Below are positions 46,600-57,029 of a stretch of 64,000 nucleotides of DNA, one piece after another. The notes beneath the pieces are model-generated. The model was not told the DNA's origin and ran no database searches. It saw only the letters and a program-made list of their open reading frames with translations. The stretch lies in the NCBI RefSeq assembly GCF_016808095.1, contig NC_068976.1, positions 5,427,001 to 5,491,000 on the forward strand, read 5' to 3'. Made by a program: the position numbers and the translations under genes. Positions within the stretch are counted from its first letter, which is position 1; every line of letters starts with the position of its first letter. This DNA is from Vigna angularis. Taxonomy: Eukaryota; Streptophyta; Magnoliopsida; Fabales; Fabaceae.

Positions 46600-49490
46600 A
46601 ATTTATTTGATGATCCAGGTTTATTGAAGATAAATATTGTCATGTGATGTCTTCTGTTAATGAGTAATTAAACCTTTGACAGAAGGATGTATTGAAATAA
46701 TAGTTATATTTTATGGATTAATTTAGAAAAGTTAAAAAAAGAACAGTTTCCTTCAAACTCTTATTTTATATAGTACAGTTTTTCCTCCTATTTATGGTAA
46801 AAAAGAAGGAAGGAAAGGTTTCATTATCTTCCTTGAGGAGGTGTAGAGCCAGCCAAAAAATTGAGGGATCCGAAAATGTCATTACTCTTTTACACTGGAA
46901 GTTCAAAGTCTAAGGTGGTTAAGGTAATATATTTATTATTTTTGTAGGTTTCTTTCAAATATTCAACGCATAAGGCATTTTATATTTTGGTATAAAATAT
47001 TATTTTAAGCAATTTAAATAATATACTTCCATTGTTTTGAAGTTATAAAACTTGTTACAGAACTAACTATCTTAAACCTAAACCTTGTTATATCTCTATT
47101 TCATGATGATGTAAGAGAACTTAGGCTTAGGAAATCCAAACTATTCTTGTGTTATTTTCTCTTCCCATCACAGTAGAACTTTATACATGCAACATATCAA
47201 AATGGGCTGTTATCAATGATTGAGGGATGAGAAAAATAGACCAACAATACTTGAGAAAATCACTTGAGTTGCTGAATAATCATTCATCTGATCAATAAGA
47301 TCTTACCTAAACCTAATTTGTTTCTTCATGGAGTTTCAACCCTTCACTTCCATGTATTTTTTTTCTAAATAGTTATTAGTTCAGCCTGTAAAAAGAGTGA
47401 GAAATCCAGTAAAACACTGACTTTGAATAGATTTTTTGTGTTAAGAGTGAATTATGTAACTCTACTTCTGATAAATTCAATAAAAAACTTACCCCACATC
47501 ATATGTATGAAAAAACTTTGCACCGTGTTCAAGCTAATTAACTTTTAGCAATTTCCGTTATCACCACATCATAATAATGAACATGTAATCTAATATTAGA
47601 AATTTATGCAAAAAAAAATCAACTACATCTAAAAGGAGAGTCACATTTGTTACAATCAGATTGTCAGCTACTGTGTTAATCCTTTGTAAACAAAGTACAA
47701 AGTGTAATAATATGTTGATAAAATTAAGATAACCAATTGATGCGAATGTTTAACTATTAACTTAGGTCTTTCTTGACAATTGACAAATTGAGATTTTAAT
47801 TTATTATCAAGATATTTTTAATCTTTTTTGAGGTATGACTATTCTTTTATATCAGTTTAAATTTTGGACTGGTATATTTGTTATTTAATTTTAATTTATT
47901 GTTCAAACTATGTTATTAGTTCAGTTAAGTTAATAAGTTAAATTAACAAACTAAATAAATTCAGCTTTCAGTCAATTAAAACAGAGGAGATAGTATAGTG
48001 ATATTATATATTTTGAAAATTAAAAAAAATAAAATTGGTGTCAACTAAAAATGAAATGTTTGAACAAGTAAAAATGAATGTTTATATTATAACTGTCAGA
48101 CAACCATATAACCATCCCAGAAGGGCTCATCAGACCATTGATCACACGGTGATGATCTTGGCGTTCTCTTCACCGGCGATGGGGAAGTCCCATAATCCCT
48201 TTCTCTACAGTGACGATGAGGAGCCGAAACCGCAGCCACCTTAGACTTCAAAACAAGTTTTCTGTTTGGAACTGGAGAATATACTCTTACAGTTTAATTT
48301 TTCTCTATGATCCGATTATCAGGGCAAGCGAACAATCTAAACTTTTAAGTATTAGTTTTAATTTTGAAAGTGAAATTGCATTGGTTTTAAATCTGATTTG
48401 ATGTTTAATTATGAGCTAGTAGCAAGTGCATATCACATAAACCATGAAATGCTTCAGCATAGCTTGGTTGCAATTGTGAAAACCTCAACATAATTCATTT
48501 TAAGCAGTTTTCCGAGCTGCACTCTCTTTGTTTGAGTCATTTTCTGGTTTTTAATCTTGTTTAGCATTAGTTCATTGCTGAAGTTCTTGTCAATCTGTTC
48601 TAGAGTCATTGCAAACCTTTCCTTCACATTCCAAATTGTAGAACTAGCTTGTTTAAATGCTTATTACTAAGTATATTGGTCAGAGAATTTAAGCTATGTG
48701 ATTTGATCACACTAGGAAAAGGCAAAGCTGAAAAAAGAACTACACATGTGATTTGGAGAAAAAGCCTATAAACTGTTGAAATCTGACATTGTTTGGCTGT
48801 AACAAGTGTAATTAAACTTGCTTGGATGGTTTTTATGATCTAAATATGCATAGAATTGAATTTATGCAAAATAGATATTGCACTAAATCATGATAGCCTG
48901 TTTTGGCCCTCTAAGTGCCAATTTATTTGTTGAAATTAGTGCTGTCAAATGTTGTTTTCTGGTGCTGTTTTGGAATGTGATTTGGTGCTAACCAAGTAGT
49001 AAATTGTGATGTTGTGAAGTTCTTGTGGTGCAGATCAGTTCTAGATACCTATTCCAACTAAGGTAGCCTTTTAGGAAGTGGAGTAGGAGCAAAATTTGTG
49101 ATTTGGAGGGGCTGTCACAGTAGAGAAACATCACTTTCCAATAACTGGTTTCTGAATCGTGAGGAGTGTTTTCATATTCTGTTTTGGAGGGATCAAACAC
49201 CATAAAAGGAACTGCAGATTGTGAGTTTTTTGGCTGGTTTTGGTCTTTCTTCCTTGGATCGAGAGAGAGACCATTTCCTTCTAGGAAGTCGCGGTCCAAG
49301 AACACGAGGGTTTTGATGAGTGATTTGGCGATTTAGAAGCAAAGGAGAAAAAGTGTAGCGTGAAAGTGAAGACGCGAGAGGAAGTGAAGCAATGATTTGG
49401 CTATCTGAAAAGGCCCGTAGTGTTGCAAACGAATTAGAAATGCAACATGAGAGTGATCATGAAGATGCGCGCAAAAGAAGCGTGAAAATG
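46600..49490. other. 5' side of the CACTA element, possibly with a captured gene fragment
   Basis: Upstream of the transposase there are about 2.9 kb without transposase homology. Around 48110-48245 the sequence turns GC-richer with several CpG, and a short frame MGKSHNPFLYSDDEEPKPQPP (48178-48243, plus strand) appears. CACTA elements often carry host gene pieces, but I cannot identify a source gene. The segment 49260-49470 is GA-rich. Confidence 0.35.
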
Positions 49491-49734
49491 AAAAATATTC
49501 CATACCGGTTTTAAATGTAGTAGGTATAAAATATACCTATTTTGAATCCGGTGTAGAACTATTTATTATTTATTATGATTTTGTCATTATACTATATTTT
49601 ATAACTATTTTTAGTGCAATCGGTGTAAAAAAGTTTATCTTATTTACAATATTGCCACTACATCATTTTCTATACCTTATAAATTTCAACAGGTATAAAC
49701 AGTAGTTATAAAAACCTATTTTACACTAGTGGAT

Positions 49735-52080
49735 GTATTCTTGGGAAGAAGTGTTTGATTAATAGGAAAAGCCTACATGCACTTGTCAAGACACTATGCT
49801 TAAAGAGACATGTACATTCACAAAGTGAAAAGTATAAAAGTGTCTAAGTAAATATTTTAAGGCAATGAACACAAAAATCTATCGAGTTAAACATGTTTTA
49901 CAACAGGTATAATCTAAAAGACATATGCACAAAACATAATGATATACCTTTAAGTCTTAAGGAGGAAACTTTACCCTTGAGAAAAGACGTAATATTAAAG
50001 CTTGATATTTCACAATTAAATAGTGCTACAAGAGGAGAAAGAGCTAAAGCAAAAACATTGTCTAATGAATATTAGCTCTGAACAATAAAGACTTGATCTC
50101 AAACTTGTAATTAATAGAAAATGTCTTACAAGTGATATCGTCTCATGAAAAATGTGCCAATCCTTATGTATCAAATTACTTTTCATCTATAGGTACCTAA
50201 AGCTTCACAACGAATAACAATACGCCTTTTACTGTCTAATATTATTTGAATATTGTAATCAACTGATATATTTATTGAAATGACGTATGACAAGATGTTT
50301 TGAACATATAATGTAAGGTAACATTCATAAACAATCAAAACATTTAATGTCATTTAATGCATGTATTGTAAAAGTGCTATTCTGCCTTAGTCAATGACTC
50401 TACCTGATCTCACTTCACGCTTATAATATTTGATGCTTCCAACAAAAAGAATAGAAGGAGGAGAGAGATGAAGAAAAGAAAACGAGAGCGATAAAGTATT
50501 ATGGCCAAGTTGGGATGAATAAAAGAAAGAGACTAAAGAAATGAGGTTGAAACAATTGAGGTTGACATGAGTTGATCCATCTCAAGCTAGATCCACCTTG
50601 AGGTTGATCAAGTTAAAACCACTTGAGGCTAAGTCAAGTTGGGCTCATCTTTGGTCGAGTCATGTCGACCCCACCTTTGGCCATGTCATGTCAAGCCCAC
50701 TTGTAACCGAGTCAAGTCATGTTAGGTTCACCTAATGCGATGTTTAGTCAAGCCGAAGTCCACTTTTGATCAAACCGACTGAGCCTCTCATTGGGCCTAG
50801 TCAAGTCAAGACCATGTTAGATCTAGAGGAGTTGTATTCGTGTTAGGACAAACGTAGTGGCCCACATAATATTGAGTAGATTCGATCCACTGAGTCAGAC
50901 TCATCTTTTGTTGAGTCAAGTCGAACCGACTTATGGCTAAGTTTAATCGATCCCACATCGAGTTGAGTTGGGTCATGTTTACATTAGGCCAAATTGAGTT
51001 GGACCCATGTGGAGTCGATAGCAAGCCAAGTTCAAATTATGCCATGCTAATTCAAGTTGAGACAGAATTGACGAAATTAGGATCCATTAAGAAAATGTGA
51101 GATCTAATCAAACCTAGGTTGGGTTAGTTTGGCCTAGTTGGATAAATTAGTTAGGTTTGATTCTAACTTTCCTATTAAGTTGCAAATTAAATAAAAATTA
51201 AATAAGAATTTATAATTAATGTAAAATAGTTAGGATAAATTTATAATTTAAAATATTTTAAAGACTAGTGATAATATAAATATGTTTAGAAATTAATTAA
51301 AGCCATTGGAATTAAACTCACTTTGACCATGAAGATGCTTTGGAAGTTAAGGATTTTTAGACTAACTCATTTAATCATTCAGTAAAAGAAGAATTTATTT
51401 AAAAATGGACTGAAAATAAACTAACAGAGATGCCATAAAAGGAGAATTAAAACAAAAGGGGATAATAGCGACCGATTTAACATATTTTATAAGTTTATAG
51501 TATGTAAATTTTAATTGTCCTCGCCAGATACTTGTTCTCCTTTGTTCATTTAGACTGTGTTTGTTTCTACAAATTTACTCTTTATGAGCATGGATAAGCG
51601 AGACACGTTTGTGCTTGATTCCAGTCATTTGTTCATTTTTTATTCATTAAAAATTAAAATTGTCTCATAGAAAATAAATTAAAATAGTTAAAAAGATACG
51701 TGTTTCTGTTATATAATAATAATAATGATATATATATATATATATTCATAATGTTCTAATGTCAAACCTTAACACAACACTGATTAATTTTATTTATACC
51801 ATAAACTAATTGCTATCTGTTTAACAAATGTTGGTGAGACAATGCTACTATATTTTTTTATATGCTTCAGCTTTATATTATATATCCTTAGAGCAAACAC
51901 TTTAAGGAAAGTTATATATAACTCATTATTACTGGATAATCCTAGACATTTGGCTAGCTACACCCCAACGTATACAACACTTAGCTTACCTATAAATAAA
52001 TATAGGCTTAATACCATTGTTGGTTCCTATTTTCGTCAACTTTGTTCGATGTGAGACTCATATTTTTTGAATGTTCAATG
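49735..52080. other. Gene-free stretch with degenerate repeats
   Basis: No gene is supported. The first 60 bases continue the sequence interrupted by the CACTA element. At 50560-51160 there is a degenerate array of GAGTCAAGTC / CCCACTT phrases (about 30-base period). A short (TA)n tract lies near 51728-51746. At 51990-52080 TAGGCTTAATACCATTGTTG resembles the end of a common plant MITE or Mutator-like element, which continues to the right of the copia insertion (54933 onward). Confidence 0.5.
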
Positions 52081-54930
52081 TGTTGTAAAAAGCTGATAGA
52101 AACATGAACAATATTTTCTGAGACGTGTAGATCCACTGTCCTTAAGGACTTATCCGCAGTGTATTGCGTAAGTCTCCCAAGATACAACAGAAACTTTTCA
52201 GAATTTATGAGGATCTCTAAAAAGAGTATACAAACAAACCCATAATATTTTTAGAAGAGGAAAAAAGCTAAAGAATGAAACTCAGAAGAGAGAAGAATGA
52301 GAAAGACTGAATGTGGTGTGTTTTGGAATGGGGAAAAGCTCCCTATTTATAGAGCTAAGGAAGAATAAAATTAATAAAAGAAATTAAAACTAATAAATGA
52401 TTTTAACGTTAAAAAATTAATTCACGTTGAAAAATATTTTAACGTTGGCATGCTACCGTTGGGCAACGTTTCTTTGCAATAATATAACATTATTACAACA
52501 ATCCCCCACTTATTGCAAAAGAAAGTTGAAAGAAAAGTCTTTGACACAAATAGTTCAAACACTAAAAGAAAGATAAGAAACTTTCATTTTGGGTCTCAAA
52601 TGATGTAATGCATCAAAGCTGGTATAACAAGCTATACGAACCAGTCTTAGATTTAGAAACTTAACACACAGTGTAGTTGGTATAGGAAGATATATGAACC
52701 AAAGACACTTGACGTGTGTTAGAGGTTTATCAATCACAATACACCCCCATAATCCTTGTTGTTATAGTTGTGTTGCGCTTAATAGGCCATGCACGTGCCC
52801 GATATTCATGAGTGCTCTAGAGATCATGCCAAGATCTCATGCAAGCGACCCCACTTGACACTCATATAGGTGATTTCATCAAGTGTATGCTGCAAATCAT
52901 ACACCACCTATAAGGGATATAAAAATTATTAAAAACTTTGTTTAAGCTAAAATTCTTTCACTACATAGAATTTTAATAACAAAGTTTAGCCTCTAAATAA
53001 TGCAGTCTCTAGCACTTTCACACACACCATAGGAATGAACATAATTGATTAAAATCAATTTAGTGCTATCAGAACTAACAAATGACTTGTTTATACCCAT
53101 ATGAACCTTATTCATGGGATCTCCAATCACAAAGGTTGAGTTAGCATCACTTGTTTGTTTGCAAGTGGCTTAAGTCTTATTCCCCTCGATGTTTCTAATA
53201 TCATTTGTCTTCCCAAGGGTTTTGTCAGAGGATCTGCTAGATTCCGTTCTGACTTCACATAGTCAATGGAAATAGTTTCACTCTTTAGCAGCTGCTTCAC
53301 CAAATTGTGTCTCAATTGGATATGTCTATTCTTTTCATTGTAATTCTTGTTTTTAGCTATAGCTATTGCCGATTGGCAATCACAGTGTATTGATACCTTG
53401 GTTTCATTACTAGTGGAATGTTTGTTAAGAAGTTTTTCAACCACTCAGCCTCATTACCAGCCATCTCAAGAGCAACAAACTCATATTCCATTGTTGATAT
53501 TGCAATAATTGTTTGTATGGTCAATCTCCATGTAATCGCACCACCTTAAGTGTGAATACATAACCACTAGTGGATTTTGTCTTATCTGAATCAGAGATCC
53601 AGTTAGCATCACTATACCCTTCTAGTACAACGGGAAATCCACTACATTCAACGACATAGTCCATTGAACCTCTTAAGCATCTCATAAGCTTAGAAAGGGC
53701 ATCCCAATGTTCCTGATTTAGAAATTGAGTGTACCTACTCAGTCTACCTACTGCATAAGCAATATCAGGTCTAGAAAAGCTCATCAAGTACAGTAAGCTC
53801 CTAATTATCTAGGCATATTGAGGCTGAGATAATGATTCTCCTTTGTTTTTCATTAATTTAGAATTAGCATCATAAGGGGTACTCACTGGTTTCAAGTCAT
53901 AAAACCCAAATTTCTTAAGAAGTTTCTCAATGTATTGTTCTTCAGATAGTAATATACTGTCTCCCTTACTTATGATTCTAATACCTAAAATCACATTGAC
54001 TTCACCCATGTCTTTCATTTCAATTTTTGATCCTAGAAACAATTTAGTTCTAGCGACAATATCATTATATGTATCAGAAATTAACATGTCATTCACATAT
54101 ATTATCAATATCATTAGATGAAAAGCCAAATTTATTTCTTCAAGTAATTAAGTAAAATTACCTATACCCCCACAATTTTAAAATATTTAAGATTGGTAAA
54201 CGAGAAAATACCTGGTTGTGTTTCTCTCATTTTGTAGGTAAAGTATACGAAAATTATTCAAGTACCTCATCTTCTTATTTCTTTTTCTTTCTCTAGAGAG
54301 AAAATCTTCTCCACCTTTCCTCAAACATCACAAAGGCAAGACACATGAAATTAGGGTTCATTATCCTAACTCCAACGAACTCTAAGTTGTCATCTCATCT
54401 CTCTCTTCTTCATCCTCATCCGTGGTCCCGTCTGAGTTCTGGAACAAAACCTCCGAGATTGAGTTGTTGATGTCAGCTATAATTCCTTAAGATTGTTGTA
54501 AAAATCTGATAGAAACATGAACAATATTTCCTGAGGCGTGTAGATCACTGTCCTTAAGGACTTATACGCGGTGTAATGCGTAAGTCCCCAAGATACAACA
54601 GGAACTTCTCAGGATTTCTGAGGATCTTAAAACTAGCAATGATCTCTAAAAAGAGTATAAAAACAATCCCAGAATATTTTTAGAAGAGGAAAAGAGCTAA
54701 AGAATGAAAATCAAAAGAGAGAAGAATGAGAAAGACTGAATTTGGTGTGTTTTGGAATGGGGGAAGAACTTTCTATTTATAAAGCTAAGGAAGAATAAAA
54801 TTAATAAAAGAAATTAAAACTAATAAATGATTTTAACGTTAAAAAATTAATTCACGTTGAAAATTTTTTGAACATTGGCATGCTACCCTTGGGCAATGTT
54901 TCTTTGCAATAATATAAGATTATTACAACA
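52081..54930 (-). mobile_element. Deleted Ty1/copia element with both LTRs
   Basis: LTRs at 52081-52500 (3' LTR, 420 bases) and 54494-54930 (5' LTR, 437 bases), both bounded by TGTTG...CAACA. Each has a minus-strand TATA box (CTATAAATAGGGA-type, near 52340 and 54780). They differ by many substitutions and a gain or loss of about 18 bases at a GATCT repeat. The internal 2 kb keeps only RT and RNase H; gag, protease, integrase and the primer site are missing. The polypurine tract AAGTGGGGGAT (minus strand, 52501-52511) adjoins the 3' LTR. Confidence 0.87.
53127..54129 (-). pseudogene. Copia RT-RNase H fragment, catalytic site mutated
   Basis: On the minus strand three consecutive frames give the copia RT C-terminal half and RNase H: EMKDMGEVNVILGIRI, YIEKLLKKFGFYDLKPVSTPYD, SFSRPDIAYAVGRLSRYTQF, GYSDANWISDSDKTKSTSGY, HCDCQSAIAIAKNKNYNEK, RNLADPLTKPLGRQMILETS. 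The RT box reads YVND instead of YVDD, losing a catalytic Asp. Frame changes occur near 53800 and 53450-53520. The upstream part of pol is absent. Confidence 0.92.
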
Positions 54931-55095
54931 ATGTAATCCCTAATTTTATAATTTATGTTCAATTTGGTCATTTTTTCTAACAATGTTTAAATCGTTAATG
55001 ACAAAATATCCACAACACCAATCAGTGAATTACATGGCAATTATTGGCTAAGTGGCTAGGATCATAGTTGACTAAGGATATATAATTGTGATGAA

Positions 55096-55620
55096 ATGTT
55101 AAATCAAGCTAGGAATATTTCATTCTTTGGTAAAGACATAGGTGCATTAACATACCTAGCTTGGGGACAAGAAATTGATAAAATACATTCTTTGTTTTAT
55201 AGAGAGAGTGAATCATATGCTTTTAGTATATATCTCTCTAAGCTAGAAGAACATGCAAGTGAGTGGCGGGATGAAAGACAATATCATGTTAGGAAAGATA
55301 GAAAGTCCTCTATTTGTGGTTGGTATGAATTAAAGGCTTGCATGAGAATAAAGTTTGTGCCTCCAACCATTAAGAGAAACCTAGAACTAATTAGAGATTG
55401 CACTGAAGATGGAAAAATATTTCTTAAGAGTTTAAATGATCATGGTTTCCTTCGTAGAGAACTAGAATTTGGAGCCAGACTTAAGGAGCTCAAGGATAAA
55501 AAAATAAAAAGAGAGATTGAAAGAAAAGAAGAGCAAGAAAGAAGAGAAGAAGAAAATAGAGAGATAGAAGAAAAAGAGAGAAGAACAGAAGAAGAAAGGA
55601 AAGAAGAAAAGAAAAAGTGA
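55096..55620 (+). pseudogene. Ty3/gypsy gag fragment running into a Glu/Lys-rich tail
   Basis: 174 residues. About residues 10-95 resemble the gypsy gag domain (ALTYLAWGQEIDKI, EWRDERQ, ICGWYELKACMRIKFVPPTIKRNL), including the FVPP motif near the end of the capsid helices. From about residue 130 the frame enters an almost pure GA tract and becomes Lys/Glu/Arg repeats. No zinc knuckle or polymerase follows. It is probably the remnant of an element with most of pol deleted. Confidence 0.72.
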
Positions 55621-55820
55621 GAAGAAGAGAGAAGAAAAGAGTAAGAAAGAAAAGAAGAGAGAAGAAAAAGAAAGAGAAGAGAAAAGGATAAGAAAAGAGA
55701 AGAAGAAAAGAAAAGAGAAGAGAAAGAGAGAAGAGAAAGAGAGAGAAGAGAAAAGCATAAGCAAAGAGAAGAAGAAAAGAAGAGAGAAAGGCAAGAAAGA
55801 AAGAAGAGAGAAAAGGAGAA
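55494..55820. repeat. Polypurine (GA-rich) tract of about 330 bases
   Basis: More than nine tenths of the bases on the plus strand are A or G, as AGAGAAGAAAAG-type units. The long minus-strand Ser/Leu/Phe frame opposite is a by-product. Confidence 0.9.
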
Positions 55821-55857
55821 ATTGCTACTTATGTAAATTCCTATTCTTTCAAAGATC

Positions 55858-56310
55858 ATGAAACCTAAAAGGGAAGATTTCCAATTCTTTACTTCTTTTC
55901 CAATCATTGTGCACTCTTCTAATATTAACTTCTCTTTCAAACCAATTGTAATTCCATATTCTATGTATACTTTTTCAAAATATGGCAATTCAAATCTTGA
56001 GTTATTCTTATCTTTAAGAAAACAAGTAACTCAAGACAAAAGAGAATTTGGACTTCTAAAATTTTCAAAGACTACAAAACAAAATATCACAAGTCCTTAT
56101 TCTTTCCTAGTTTTTATAGAAAATCTCTTCCTTGGATCAATATTAATTAAAGATATATTTGATGCGTATTGCAGATCCGTGTTTGATCTAGGAGGAAGAA
56201 AAGTGGATATAAAAGAATAAGGCTACTTCAAGATGGCCCTACTCTCGAGACTGTGTGAAGCTTCTTCATAAGGCGACTACCAAATTTGAGGACAAATATT
56301 CTTTTAAGAG
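55858..56310 (+). pseudogene. 3' end of a Ty3/gypsy element, uncertain
   Basis: A 120-residue frame (55858-56220) has no domain I recognise. The following sequence (ACCAAATTTGAGGACAAAT, 56279-56297, then CTTTTAAGAGGGAGGATATG) has the form seen at the end of gypsy polyproteins just before the polypurine tract and LTR. It is probably what remains between the deletion and the 3' LTR. Confidence 0.45.
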
Positions 56311-56318
56311 GGAGGATA

Positions 56319-56610
56319 TGATGGAATCCCGCTTGACGTACCTTCCTTAGTGTCCTCTTTTTGTATTTTTACATTTTATTGTATACGTGTATCAACTTGC
56401 AAGGAGCATGGGTTACTATAAATACCCAACTTCTCTCTTGTATTGTTACTTTTGAGATGAATGAGAATTAGATTTCTGAAATTAGAATTAATTCTCTCTT
56501 GAAAGTCACGCTAGAGAGTCCAAGGGATCTCCTATAGCCACCTTCCAAGCATACTTTCTCACTTCCATTTTTTAAATTCCATGGTGCTTCTCTCCCATCC
56601 ACACAGCATC
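56319..56610 (+). repeat. Probable 3' LTR of the deleted gypsy element
   Basis: It starts TGATGGAATCCC after the purine tract AAGAGGGAGGAT. A TATA box (TATAAATA, 56417-56424) is followed by CT-rich leader-like sequence. The 3' end is not defined and no second copy is visible in the window. Confidence 0.5.
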
Positions 56611-57014
56611 ATCATTGCTTCAACAGTCATTCCATTCCCACCTTTTCCAGATATTACCAATTCATATCACTCACGCAAAAAAGATAGACAATTCAAGTAG
56701 GATTAGCTTCGCACATTCGCATATTCTAAATTATTTTAGTGAAATACACCCTACTTTAAACCATCATAGGACCAAACTCAGCAAGTTCTATTATCCTATA
56801 TACAACCCCACCACTTGGTAACGACCAAACAAACATTGTGAAAACTAAAGCTAGACCTTGCAAACAACATACAATAAGCTACAAGGTTACACAACAAAAC
56901 CAAACACCACAACAATCAAAACACAAGGCACATAATACTTCACACTTAAGAGAAACACAACTAAAGCTTGATGAGCTCACTCCCCAAAGGCCCCAAAAGG
57001 TTTCTCGAAAACCA
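56611..57014. other. Leader region of a minus-strand gypsy element, no gene
   Basis: AC-rich sequence without a supported frame. By position it is the untranslated leader downstream of the primer site at 57015-57027, read on the minus strand. It is truncated before any gag. Confidence 0.5.
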
Positions 57015-57027
57015 GGCTCTGATACCA
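57015..57027 (-). other. Primer binding site, initiator-Met tRNA type
   Basis: The minus strand reads TGGTATCAGAGCC two bases after the LTR end (GGGGTGTTACA). This is the initiator-Met primer site used by copia and many gypsy (Tekay/Del-like) elements. Confidence 0.85.
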
Positions 57028-57029
57028 AA

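Larger units (their letters stand above)
42678..49731 (-). mobile_element. CACTA (En/Spm) transposon, 7.05 kb, internally deleted
   Basis: The left end is CACTTGTACAAAAATG. The reverse complement of the right end is CACTAGTGTAAAATAGG. Both are flanked by the 3-bp duplication GAT (42675-42677 and 49732-49734). Subterminal regions (42690-42890 and 49500-49730) are filled with TATACC / GGTATAAA repeats in both orientations. A TNP2-type transposase pseudogene runs on the minus strand. The flanks join to a sequence that matches 41474-41536, a second copy of the unoccupied site within this window, which supports the boundaries. Confidence 0.88.

Noticed and set aside
52076..54935. A clean 5-bp target duplication for the copia element
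   Set aside because: The left flank ends CAATG but the right flank after CAACA begins ATGTA; CAATG appears there only if it overlaps the terminal CA. The border is ambiguous, so no duplication is claimed.
55440..55988. 182-residue Ser/Leu/Phe-rich minus-strand frame
   Set aside because: It is the complement of the GA tract and has no domain.
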